Notes under the pieces: model-generated | Told to the model about the DNA's origin: nothing | Seen by the model: only the letters and a program-made list of their open reading frames with translations | Database searches by the model: none | Translations under genes and position numbers: made by a program | Source of the DNA: Streptomyces panaciradicis | GTDB lineage: Bacteria > Actinomycetota > Actinomycetes > Streptomycetales > Streptomycetaceae | Length of the DNA: 64,000 bases | Direction: 5' to 3' | Assembly (NCBI RefSeq): GCF_023516615.1 | Contig: NZ_JAMGBF010000034.1 | Coordinates: 81,493 to 145,492 of the forward strand | In this document: positions 36,271 to 44,310 of the stretch, piece by piece | Position numbering within the stretch: position 1 is the first letter of the stretch | Layout: each line of letters starts with the position of its first letter

Positions 36271-37695
36271 GTGGAGCGAGCGTCGAAGGGGATGTCACTG
36301 GGGAGGGTGCTGGATGCCCTGCGCGGGGCACTGGCACCTCAGGACGCTCTACTCCTCGTCATGGCAGTGATCCTGCTGCGCCACGAGGCAGATACGGACC
36401 GCGACGATGGGCGAGGCGATTACACGCTGGCCTGCGAAGGCTGGCGTGAGCTTTCACGTGGAGGTCTCCGACACGACGGGGGGCACGGCCTGGCTCGCGC
36501 GCTCCATCGTGGACTAAGCGCGCGGGAGAGGGAGTTTCCCGTGCTACTGGACCTGCCGAATCTGGATGGATTGCGAGGTCACCAAGTAGCGCCCTTGATC
36601 GACTGGGTGGCTGCAGCGCCCGACCTGACAGAGATCTTCGAAGCCTGTCTGGACCGTACGCAGACAACAAGCAAGGGCGGCGACTACTACACGCCGTCGG
36701 ATGTCGCTCGCCTCCTGGCCGGTGTGATGGAGCCCAGGGAGGGCGACGCCGTCTATGACCCCGTCTGTGGTTCCGGCGGCCTCCTCCTGCGGGCTCGCGA
36801 GTACCTCGAAGCGAGCGGTGGCCATGCCGATGAGCTGGCGTTGTACGGCCAGGACGCGAGTCGGATCGCGCTGCAGACCGCTGCGATGAATGTCTCGATA
36901 CACGGGGCTGCAGCGCACCTGCAGGGGCCGGAATCCACATGGGTCAACGATCGGTTCCCGGACCATACCTTTGACGTGGTTGTCGCCAACCCGCCTTTCA
37001 ATCAGTCCGGTTGGGACGAGGGTGGCTACCTCCGCCACAGCCTTCCTTGGCCGTACGGGGTCCCACCGGCCGGAAACGCCAACTTCGCCTGGGCACAGCA
37101 TGTCGTGAAAAAGATGAGGCCGACGGGGCGAGGTGCACTCCTGCTGCCCACAGGCGCTGCCACGACGGCGAAGGCCGGCGAAGGCCGGATCCGCGCCCGT
37201 CTGGTCGATGACGATGTCCTGAGTTGCGTGGTCGAGCTGCCTGCCGGCCTGATTCCACATGTGCGCAACCCGGTGAGTCTCTGGCTCTTCACCAAGAGCA
37301 AAAAACCTCGCGACAACTGGGGGCGCAGTGACCGGTCGGGACAGTTCCTGCTGATCAACGCTAGTGACACCGCAGCGAGCGTGACGCGTGGACGGCGAGC
37401 CATGCCGGAGGCAGCGAAGAAGCGCATCATCAAGACCTTCGCTGCCTGGAGGGGAGCGCGGGGCAGCCAGCCGTACGAGGACGTACCCGCCTGGTGTACA
37501 TCGGTCTCCCGGGACGAGATCGCGGCGAAGGAGTACGACGTACTGCCCTCCCACCATATCGCCGCGCCGGCTGTCGAATCCGTGACCGTAGATGCCCACG
37601 AGCGTGCTGCCGACCTGACCGACGAACTGCTCGGTTTGTTCGAGACGTCCCGCCGCCTCGAAGCCGAGTTGCGTAACCTGCTGGGGCAGCTGTGA
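36271..37695 (+). CDS. HsdM-like N6-adenine DNA methyltransferase
   Basis: A 474-residue type I-style modification subunit. After a helical N-terminal domain come GGDYYTPSDVARLL (about 135), the SAM motif VYDPVCGSGGLLLRA (about 160-175), and the catalytic NPPFNQSGW (about 238). It should methylate adenine with the specificity subunit encoded next: the stop overlaps the hsdS-like GTG by 4 nt (GTGA). There is no hsdR gene nearby; the next gene encodes an HNH nuclease instead. The GTG at 36271 sits close behind GGGAGA. Confidence 0.92.
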   Translation: MERASKGMSLGRVLDALRGALAPQDALLLVMAVILLRHEADTDRDDGRGDYTLACEGWRELSRGGLRHDGGHGLARALHRGLSAREREFPVLLDLPNLDGLRGHQVAPLIDWVAAAPDLTEIFEACLDRTQTTSKGGDYYTPSDVARLLAGVMEPREGDAVYDPVCGSGGLLLRAREYLEASGGHADELALYGQDASRIALQTAAMNVSIHGAAAHLQGPESTWVNDRFPDHTFDVVVANPPFNQSGWDEGGYLRHSLPWPYGVPPAGNANFAWAQHVVKKMRPTGRGALLLPTGAATTAKAGEGRIRARLVDDDVLSCVVELPAGLIPHVRNPVSLWLFTKSKKPRDNWGRSDRSGQFLLINASDTAASVTRGRRAMPEAAKKRIIKTFAAWRGARGSQPYEDVPAWCTSVSRDEIAAKEYDVLPSHHIAAPAVESVTVDAHERAADLTDELLGLFETSRRLEAELRNLLGQL

Positions 37696-38912
37696 CGCAG
37701 GAGAGTCTGGAGAGCGAGCTGCAGCGACTGCCCGGGGATTGGGGCGTGGGACGGCTGGGTGATCTGCCGACCGTGCAGGTCATTGGGTATGGCATCACTC
37801 GCCCTGGGGCGCACATCGATGACGGCGTGCCCATGATTAGAGCTGCCGACATCCAGGACGGACGACTGCGCAGCGACGAACCGAGGCGGATCGCCCCCCA
37901 GGTGCACGAAACCAACCTGCGCAGCCAACTGGAAGTTGGCGACGTCGTTGTGGTCCTGGTCGGCCGCGTGGGTGAAGCGGCAGTCGTCAGCAGAGATTTC
38001 CGTCACTGGAACGCGTCTCGGACCGTCGCCATCATCCGCGCGAGCGAGCCCGACGAGGCGGCCTGGCTGAGCCTGTGGCTCGGATCGACGGCTGTGCAAA
38101 ACTGGTGCGAGCGGCAGGCCACTAGTTCCACGCTGCAACGCACGCTCAGTCTGGCGGCGCTACGAAGCCTCCCTGTGCCGATGCCGCCGCCAGGGCCGAG
38201 GGCCGCCCTATTGCGGGCGACGCGGCTTCTGGCGGCGAAGACAGCTAAGAATGTGCGTATCGCCGAGTGCGCCACGGAGCTGAGCGATGCGCTATTCGCA
38301 TGCGAGGCGCGCAACAGCGAGTCCTGGCCGGAACAGCCCATCGCCGGCCTGGTTCACCTCGCAGCCGGAACTGCACCACGCCCGCGCCCGGACGACGACG
38401 GAACGCATACCGAGGGCGGTACCGCTTTCGTCGCTCCTGCGGACATCCTGCAGAGTGACCTGCCTCACCTGTACAGCACCGAGCGACGGCTGCCCAAGGG
38501 CAAGGAGCGTCGCGCGTGTGCCCCGGGCTCCCTTCTTGTCGCCTCCAGAGAAGACGGCGTGCGCGCCGTGATGAACCATGTACCTGTCGCCATCGGCCGC
38601 GGGGTACTGGTGCTGGGGCTCGACTCGGTCTCCGATGCGCACTGGTTGTTGCACGAGATCCGCTCACGTGGGGCCGAATTCGCAGCCGCCGCACATGGAT
38701 CTGCAGGACGTGAACTCAGCCGTAGCGCGTTCGGAGCCATCATGGTTCGGTGGCCCCCGAGTGAGGTGCGTGAGCACTTCGCCCGGCTCGTCGGACGCCT
38801 CCATGAACGGGCGCGCATCGCGCAAGTGGAGGACGAGAAACTGCGCGACCTGCGAGGGCGGATCCTTGACAGCTTCCTGACCGGAGCCTTTCCCGGGGAG
38901 TCCGCTTCCTGA
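37692..38912 (+). CDS. HsdS-like specificity subunit
   Basis: A 406-residue protein with the two-lobed type I specificity layout. The first recognition domain (about 10-165) contains VPMIRAADIQDGRL and LEVGDVVVVLVGRVGEAAV, followed by the central helix (LLAAKTAKNVRIAECATELS). The second (about 215-370) has FVAPADILQSDLP and CAPGSLLVASREDG, then a distal helix ending ILDSFLTGAF. It determines the sequence recognised by the preceding methyltransferase, to which it is translationally coupled. It is a complete protein with no truncation. Confidence 0.9.
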   Translation: MTQESLESELQRLPGDWGVGRLGDLPTVQVIGYGITRPGAHIDDGVPMIRAADIQDGRLRSDEPRRIAPQVHETNLRSQLEVGDVVVVLVGRVGEAAVVSRDFRHWNASRTVAIIRASEPDEAAWLSLWLGSTAVQNWCERQATSSTLQRTLSLAALRSLPVPMPPPGPRAALLRATRLLAAKTAKNVRIAECATELSDALFACEARNSESWPEQPIAGLVHLAAGTAPRPRPDDDGTHTEGGTAFVAPADILQSDLPHLYSTERRLPKGKERRACAPGSLLVASREDGVRAVMNHVPVAIGRGVLVLGLDSVSDAHWLLHEIRSRGAEFAAAAHGSAGRELSRSAFGAIMVRWPPSEVREHFARLVGRLHERARIAQVEDEKLRDLRGRILDSFLTGAFPGESAS

Positions 38913-39054
38913 CCGGGGGCTGACGTCGGGCCCCACGAGGAGCCATGAGGTGGGATCCGCTTGAAGCGGGGCGAGGAACCGGCGAACTCCCTCGGTGCGG
39001 CTGTTACCAAAAGGCCTTACCTGAGGCCCTCGTTCGTATGAAAATCTGATCACC

Positions 39055-40662
39055 ATGGGGAATGAGTATGGTGGCCGCCTGATCCTCGGGACTGGCGCGG
39101 TAACGGACAAACGGGACGGTACGGACCCCGCCGGGGAAGCCGATGCCTCGGTGCAGTGGCTACTGCAGCCCAGGGGTACCGCGCAGCTTCGTGGGCCTCA
39201 GAACTTCGACCGCTCGATACGGAAGGGCATCCGGCTCGCGGAGTACGAGCACGTCTTGGGTACGCACGCGGAGCAACTCAAGGAAATCTTTCCCGATGGA
39301 GTGGCCCGGCTGTGGGGAGCGACGCCGGTCAAGAAGGAGACCCATCCCAAGGGCACCGCACTGCGGGAGCAGAAGGTCGGCGACGAGGTGTTGTTCTACG
39401 CCGAAAAGTCGTTCATCGCCAAAGCCCGCGTCCTCGGGCTGTTCCGCAATCCCGAGTTGGCTAGGGCGATCTGGGGGGAGCTCAAGGACGGGCGAACCTG
39501 GGAACACATCATGGCACTTGGAGACATCTCCGAGTTCAAGATCCCAGCGGCCCCGATCCTGAGCGCATTGAAACTACACAAGGAGGTGCGCTACCTCACG
39601 CTGGTGCGGGCCGCTGAGCGGCGACGTCAGCTGGGGCTGCTGAACAGCCTTCTGGAGGGGAAGACAACCGCCCTGGACCGGCCCACCAGGGGAGAAGCCG
39701 CTGTGGCGGCGGCAGTCAACCTGGGGCGAGAGGGGCTCCTCCGTGCCCTCGGCACCTTGGATGCCAACGTGCCGGGGGAGACGCATACGCACCACGGGGC
39801 ACTGACTCTGTTGTGGTCCATCAGCCGACTCGTGTCGGGGCAGAGCCGCCTTGTGCCATGGAACGACTTCAAAGCAGAGGTCGGTCCTCTTCTGGTGGAG
39901 TTCGGTGGCTCTGGCGACGCGGCGGCACCCGAGTACCCGTTCCGGCACCTGCAGAGCAGCGGATTGTGGGAGACGGAACGTGCGCAGGGTGAGGGGCTCC
40001 AATCCATGTCAGCGGTGTCCTCGACCGAGTCCGGTGTCGCGGCTGGGCTCCGGCCAGAGGTGGCGAAGCTGCTGAAGCAGCCACTCACCCGCGCCGAAGC
40101 GATCGGCCTGCTCTGTGCCACGTACTTCCAACGCATCGACCAAGGGGCTTTGCTGACGCGCCTCGGGCTGGCGGGATACGCGCATGCCAGCGGGGACGCG
40201 GGAGAGGAGTTCGAAGGCCGGGGTGACGGCGCCGAGACCACTGGAGGCGGAAAGCGACGACAGGTGACTTCCTCGCGCCCCGATCGCGACCTCCGCCTCG
40301 TCGAGAAGATCAAGTTCATTCATCAGCATCGGTGTCAGGTGTGCGGCCTGCAGCTAGAAACCCGTTTCGGTCATTACAGCGAGGCTGCGCACATCCAAGG
40401 CCTTGGAACCCCGCATGAGGGACCGGACAAGCTGTCCAACCTGCTGTGTCTCTGCCCCAATCATCATGTTCAGTTCGATCGCCTGTTCCTCTTCATCGAC
40501 GAGGACTGGAACGTGCGGCGCAGCAGTGACGGCGAGTTGATCCGGCCCCTGATACGTCGTCCCGAACATGTCATCGACCAGGAGTACGTCGAATATCACA
40601 GAGGGTTGTGTGGTCATAGTCGCTACAGCCTCAGCTCGGGCGGATCGTCCGAGCCGGGGTGA
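39055..40662 (+). CDS. HNH endonuclease with EVE/PUA-like and sulfur-binding-like domains
   Basis: A 535-residue putative type IV restriction enzyme. Residues about 80-160 resemble EVE/PUA-like base-sensing domains: GDEVLFYAEKSFIAKARVLG and RAIWGELKDGRTWEHI. Residues about 245-308 resemble the phosphorothioate-DNA-binding domain of ScoMcrA: HHGALTLLWSISRLVSGQ, RLVPWNDFKAEVGPLLVEFG, and EYPFRHLQSSGLW with the Tyr-Pro pair. Residues about 425-480 are an HNH nuclease: CQVCG, EAAHI, and LCLCPNHHVQFD, giving zinc-binding Cys pairs and the catalytic His. It would cut DNA carrying modified bases or sulfur. It lies 142 nt after hsdS; the start ATG has no clear ribosome site. Domain names are by eye. 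Confidence 0.88.
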   Translation: MGNEYGGRLILGTGAVTDKRDGTDPAGEADASVQWLLQPRGTAQLRGPQNFDRSIRKGIRLAEYEHVLGTHAEQLKEIFPDGVARLWGATPVKKETHPKGTALREQKVGDEVLFYAEKSFIAKARVLGLFRNPELARAIWGELKDGRTWEHIMALGDISEFKIPAAPILSALKLHKEVRYLTLVRAAERRRQLGLLNSLLEGKTTALDRPTRGEAAVAAAVNLGREGLLRALGTLDANVPGETHTHHGALTLLWSISRLVSGQSRLVPWNDFKAEVGPLLVEFGGSGDAAAPEYPFRHLQSSGLWETERAQGEGLQSMSAVSSTESGVAAGLRPEVAKLLKQPLTRAEAIGLLCATYFQRIDQGALLTRLGLAGYAHASGDAGEEFEGRGDGAETTGGGKRRQVTSSRPDRDLRLVEKIKFIHQHRCQVCGLQLETRFGHYSEAAHIQGLGTPHEGPDKLSNLLCLCPNHHVQFDRLFLFIDEDWNVRRSSDGELIRPLIRRPEHVIDQEYVEYHRGLCGHSRYSLSSGGSSEPG

Positions 40663-40730
40663 CGCGGCTGCCGCCGCGGAGGTGACGATGCTTCCGTAGC
40701 TCTGTCAGTGCCTCCTGGCACCCTGCCTCC

Positions 40731-41873
40731 ATGAGCGTGAGACAGACCTACTTATGGTTCGTTTTCTATTTCTGGTTCACCGTCACGCCTTGTGTGCTCG
40801 TCAGCTACTACATCCCGTGGGTGAGCGGCACGCGCATCCCCGGGAGGTATCTCGGGCGCGTGCCTCTGCTGAAGCGTCTCGGGCTCGGCAAGGCCAGAAG
40901 CAGACTGGAATCAATCAGGGAAGCGCTGCCCGAACCGGTACGTGTCTGTACGGAGGTCGACGTGCTGACGCACAAACCGGTCGTAAGACAGGTGCACGCT
41001 CACGCCACGTGGGCACAGCTCAGCTGGATGTTCCTTGCGGCACCAGGCATGCTTGCCTCCGCTGCTCTCGCACTCGTGGTCAACCCCTCGGCCTGGCGTG
41101 CGTCGTCGCTTTGGGCTGTCGGCGTCTACCTCACCTTCGTCTTTGTGTCAGCCCTTCTGACCTGCATCGACATCTGGGCCGTGCGTAACGCCGACTCGGC
41201 GGGCACGGTCACATATACCGCCGTGGAGGTTCTTGAGTCCTTCACCACGCGTGCCAAGAAAGGCCCGGTCAAGTCGACCCCTGCGGCCTGGCAGAGCCAG
41301 TCGATCGAGCAGCTGTGCACGGCCCTGGCACGGCGTGCGCACAGGGAGTCTGCCGGAGCCGTACCCGGCAGCCGTCTGCAGATGATCCAGAGCACCGCAC
41401 GTGTCGTACGGGCCTTGCGGCACCACACCGCGCACATTCATGAAAGCGCCGATAGTGAGCAACGGCGAACGCACGAGCGTGAACTGTGGCTGCTCATCTG
41501 CAACATCATGAAGTACAGCAGCCGTCCGCGAGCCGAGGTCGCGGATTTTCGCGTCGTCGACGTCGATCGACTGGTCGCCGTGCCGGACACCGTTCTCGAA
41601 CCGACCGCAGTGCCCTCCCCGAAGGCCCGAGTTCTTGTCCCGCTGCTCTTCATGTGCGCCTTGGCGGCTGTCGGAGTGGCACTGGGCGTGACCGGAGTCG
41701 CGGGGGAGTTCACCCAGCCGATCGTGGTCGCGCTGGCCATGGCCGTTGTGCCCTTCGCACGTCGATTCGGGGTAACTGCACTCGACGCCTTTGCGCAACC
41801 TTCACCCACTGCACTGGCCCCGCAGCAAGCAGACCCTCAGACAGTGTCGGAACCAGTACGGAGGGCGGCGTAG
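40731..41873 (+). CDS. Unknown membrane protein, TTA codon 8
   Basis: A 380-residue protein with hydrophobic helices near residues 7-28, 103-120, 128-148, 302-322 and 328-345. The central cytosolic part (about 155-295) is helical and His/Arg-rich. I do not recognise the family. Codon 8 is TTA (40752-40754), so full expression should require bldA tRNA. No good ribosome site precedes ATG 40731. It follows the HNH gene by 68 nt on the same strand and may be part of that transcript. Confidence 0.8.
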   Translation: MSVRQTYLWFVFYFWFTVTPCVLVSYYIPWVSGTRIPGRYLGRVPLLKRLGLGKARSRLESIREALPEPVRVCTEVDVLTHKPVVRQVHAHATWAQLSWMFLAAPGMLASAALALVVNPSAWRASSLWAVGVYLTFVFVSALLTCIDIWAVRNADSAGTVTYTAVEVLESFTTRAKKGPVKSTPAAWQSQSIEQLCTALARRAHRESAGAVPGSRLQMIQSTARVVRALRHHTAHIHESADSEQRRTHERELWLLICNIMKYSSRPRAEVADFRVVDVDRLVAVPDTVLEPTAVPSPKARVLVPLLFMCALAAVGVALGVTGVAGEFTQPIVVALAMAVVPFARRFGVTALDAFAQPSPTALAPQQADPQTVSEPVRRAA

Positions 41874-42032
41874 AGAGGTGACGTCCTAGCGGGATATGGC
41901 CGGGGAGGCCGCATTCGGCCCCCGGATGTGCCCGGAGCGCGCAGGGCTGGTAGACATCGGGAGACGAGCCGTGTCGAAGGGCCACGGGCCGCCGACAGAC
42001 CGCCCCCAGCCACCCGGACGAGGACACAGGAC

Positions 42033-42665
42033 ATGCTGCTGGCCGAGCAGGCACTCGTCGGACTGAGACTGCGCGGACAACAGGTGCAGGCCGCCGTCAC
42101 CGTGTTCGCCGATGAGGCCCGCCGCCGCTCGGCAGCGGGCCTCGGCGCTGTCGACAGCCGCGTGGTGCTCACGGTCCTGCAAGACCTGCCAGCGGACCTC
42201 CCCGTACAGCTGTCATCTCTCGAGGCGCACGCCCTGCGGACCTTGCACGGCGCGCCGCCCGGCGTCGTGGATCTCGAGGACGGACAGGGCATCGCCGTGC
42301 GGCGGCTCGTACCGGCTGTCCGTGTCGAGTTGGTCCTTGTCCATGGACTGTGCGGCATCTCTCCTCGTGGATGGGACTCGGCGGTTCGCGATGCCTCGCA
42401 GTTCGCGCCGTTCTGTGCCCGCGGGGTCGTCGTATCGCACTCCGCCTCGGGACGGAGGCGGCGCAACTCCGATGCAGCCGACGACACTGATATGGACCTA
42501 CTCCTCCTCAAGGCCCGCCTCTACGGGGTCGGCGTTGCTACCCAAGGGCCCGCAGGGCTGCGTTGGCTCCTTGAACCTGCCCCCTACCGCCCCCGACGGC
42601 ATTCCGCTGCCCAATGGCTCTTCCACGAGCAGGCCTGGCATCAACTCGGGTCGACCTGGCCCTGA
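42033..42665 (+). CDS. Unknown 210-residue protein
   Basis: Coding character is clear from composition: leucine-rich, helical first half (LLAEQALVGLRLRGQQVQAAV), then strand-rich RRLVPAVRVELVLVHGL. No domain is recognised. ATG 42033 has GAGGAC about 8 nt upstream; a GTG at 41928 would add 35 low-complexity residues. Its 3' end overlaps the convergent TGT-like gene by 25 nt. The 159 nt between the preceding membrane gene and this one contain nothing identifiable. Confidence 0.7.
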   Translation: MLLAEQALVGLRLRGQQVQAAVTVFADEARRRSAAGLGAVDSRVVLTVLQDLPADLPVQLSSLEAHALRTLHGAPPGVVDLEDGQGIAVRRLVPAVRVELVLVHGLCGISPRGWDSAVRDASQFAPFCARGVVVSHSASGRRRRNSDAADDTDMDLLLLKARLYGVGVATQGPAGLRWLLEPAPYRPRRHSAAQWLFHEQAWHQLGSTWP

Positions 42666-43795
42666 GCCCGATACGCCTCGGCGGCGGGCAGCGCCGGCGG
42701 ACTCGGGCGGCGCCAGGCCTGGAGCACCTTCGGAAAGGAGACCTCGGTGTCGGTCTGGGATGCCAGTAGACGGTGGTAGTCCCAGGCGTCCGCGAGTTGC
42801 TGACGCCACCAGCCGATGCGCTCGTCGCCAGGCAGTGTCGCTTCCAGTTCCTCGTGCAGCGAATAGAGTTCGCGGACCGTGTGCTGCAGGGCCGCGAGAA
42901 CGTCGGCGTCGCTGTCCGTGAAGCGGGTGAGAGCGGCGCCGTCGCAGACTGCGCAGGTACAGGTCCACGGGTCGACGTGGGCGAACCAGTCGTCGAGTGT
43001 CGCCACGCGGTGGTAACGGAGCAGTCGCCGGACCAGGACCACCGGATACGGCTTGTGACCACCGCCTGCGCTGTCAGGCCGCGGCATCACACCATGCCGG
43101 AGTACGGCCGAGGCACCGACCGCCGCACCCAGCGCTCCGTGTGCCATTGCGTCAAAGGCGGCGAGATCGGTGCGCCACAGAACGAGCCGGGGGCAGGAAC
43201 GACACAACTGCCGTAAGCCTTCAGGGACCTGTTTGCGTTCGAGTGGATCACCGTCCGCCTGCACGATCAGTGCAACAGGATGCCGGCTGGTCTGGATCTG
43301 CTCCGCGAGGTGGGGCAGAGCCGAACGCTGGAACCACCGCCAGCTGCAGGGCAGCAGTAACAGCGTGTCGTCGCGGCGCAGTTGGTTGGCCTGACGAATC
43401 ACAGCCTTGAGTACCGAGGCGTCTCCCACCTGGTCCGCCGGGATGAAACACGTGGGTGTGACGGCATAGGACGCCTTGTTGTCGCGCTGGCCGTCCAGAA
43501 TCTCGCTGAGCCCGGCGAGATCCAGGCGGCGCCAGCCGTAAGGGGTTTTGATGCAGAAGGGAGCGTCGGCCGTGGCGGTTTGTTGGGTGTGACTGCAGTA
43601 GTCCATGGCCACGACCGTCTTCGGCAGGACGTTGCGAATCTCTCGGCATCTGACCGGTGCGGCGGCGCCTGTCAGCACCAGTCCGCCCGTACGGGCCGGG
43701 ACGTGCGGCAGCATGTCGATCGCCAACTGGTCGTTCACCATGATCAGCAGACGGTCCCGCAGCAGTTCGTCCATTCCTTCGAACCCAGCCCGCAC
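42641..43795 (-). CDS. Predicted TIM-barrel protein with TGT-type zinc site
   Basis: A 384-residue protein. The N-terminal 270 residues show regular strand/helix alternation (GGLVLTGA, TVVAMDYCS, TLLLLPCSWRW, PVALIVQADGD, PRLVLWRTDLAAFDAMAHGA), consistent with a barrel. It then has CTCAVCDG, a CxCxxC site, followed 20-29 residues later by His in LQHTVRELYSLH. C-x-C-x2-C-x(20-30)-H is the zinc site of tRNA-guanine transglycosylases and DpdA-like proteins. Classical TGT catalytic motifs are not visible, so the activity is open; base exchange on tRNA or DNA is a hypothesis. GTG 43795 follows GAGGGGGA with 7 nt spacing. Confidence 0.82.
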   Translation of the reverse strand: MRAGFEGMDELLRDRLLIMVNDQLAIDMLPHVPARTGGLVLTGAAAPVRCREIRNVLPKTVVAMDYCSHTQQTATADAPFCIKTPYGWRRLDLAGLSEILDGQRDNKASYAVTPTCFIPADQVGDASVLKAVIRQANQLRRDDTLLLLPCSWRWFQRSALPHLAEQIQTSRHPVALIVQADGDPLERKQVPEGLRQLCRSCPRLVLWRTDLAAFDAMAHGALGAAVGASAVLRHGVMPRPDSAGGGHKPYPVVLVRRLLRYHRVATLDDWFAHVDPWTCTCAVCDGAALTRFTDSDADVLAALQHTVRELYSLHEELEATLPGDERIGWWRQQLADAWDYHRLLASQTDTEVSFPKVLQAWRRPSPPALPAAEAYRAQGQVDPS

Positions 43796-43828
43796 GAGAT
43801 CGTCCCCCTCACGGTCAGCGCGCTGCCT

Positions 43829-43843
43829 CAGTGATCCTCACTG
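43829..43843 (-). promoter_or_regulatory. Palindrome upstream of the TGT-like gene
   Basis: CAGTGA-TCC-TCACTG is a perfect 6-3-6 palindrome located 34-48 nt upstream of the GTG at 43795. An operator overlapping the promoter or leader is likely. No convincing -35/-10 pair was found around it. Confidence 0.4.
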
Positions 43844-44215
43844 TCAGAGTCGTTGAACGACCGCCGCAAGACCGCCTGTCTGCTGCGGAGCCCTTCTCGG
43901 ACATGAAGTCAAACCGCTGAGCGTTATCGATCCTCACCACAGGCATCGCTTTGGGCGAGTCGCGCCACTGCTGTGCACTCAGTCATTGCTCAGCGTGATG
44001 GACGGCCATGGAACCTGAGCCTGGTTCGTGCGCAAGGCATGCCGAATCCGTGTGCCCCGGCGAGGCCGCGAGGGAGGGGAGCTGAGCTTTTGCATGGAGG
44101 GTGTGAGCGGTGCCCCTGAGGAAGATTACGTCCCGCCCATGGGCTCTCCCCAGAAGTCTTGGGAAGGCTGGAGCCGTATGGGTAATCACCGGAGGGTGAC
44201 TGCCCGGTGCCGCTG
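43844..44215. other. Gene-free stretch marking the right end of the defence island
   Basis: No coding frame with convincing composition, RNA gene, integrase or recognisable attachment repeat is visible here. The stretch is less GC-rich than the flanking surface-protein genes. Several short open frames exist on both strands but lack ribosome sites and codon bias. I did not find a copy of the rnpB 3' end here. Confidence 0.6.
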
Positions 44216-44278
44216 CGGCAGCTCCGCCGCTCCGTCTCCCGCGCAGCGGCTGGGAGTAGGTGTGCGGCGGAGCTGCCG
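44216..44278 (-). terminator. Long hairpin terminator after the LAETG gene
   Basis: A perfect 15-bp stem, 44216-44230 with 44264-44278, starts 33 nt past the LAETG stop. The 33-nt loop contains a second stem, CTCCC at 44236-44240 with GGGAG at 44252-44256. No T-tract. It probably ends the minus-strand transcript. Confidence 0.75.
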
Positions 44279-44310
44279 GGTGTTCTACGGAGCTTTCCTG
44301 TCCGACCGTT

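Noticed and set aside
36271..38912. Complete type I restriction-modification system
   Set aside because: No HsdR motor/nuclease is encoded in the window; calling it complete would be wrong.
40731..43795. Complete Dpd 7-deazapurine DNA modification cluster
   Set aside because: Only one TGT-type zinc site is visible; no DpdB, DpdC or other dpd partners or queuosine-precursor genes are present.
43983..44189. Short minus-strand open frame in the gap at the island edge
   Set aside because: No ribosome site, poor codon bias and no recognisable domain.
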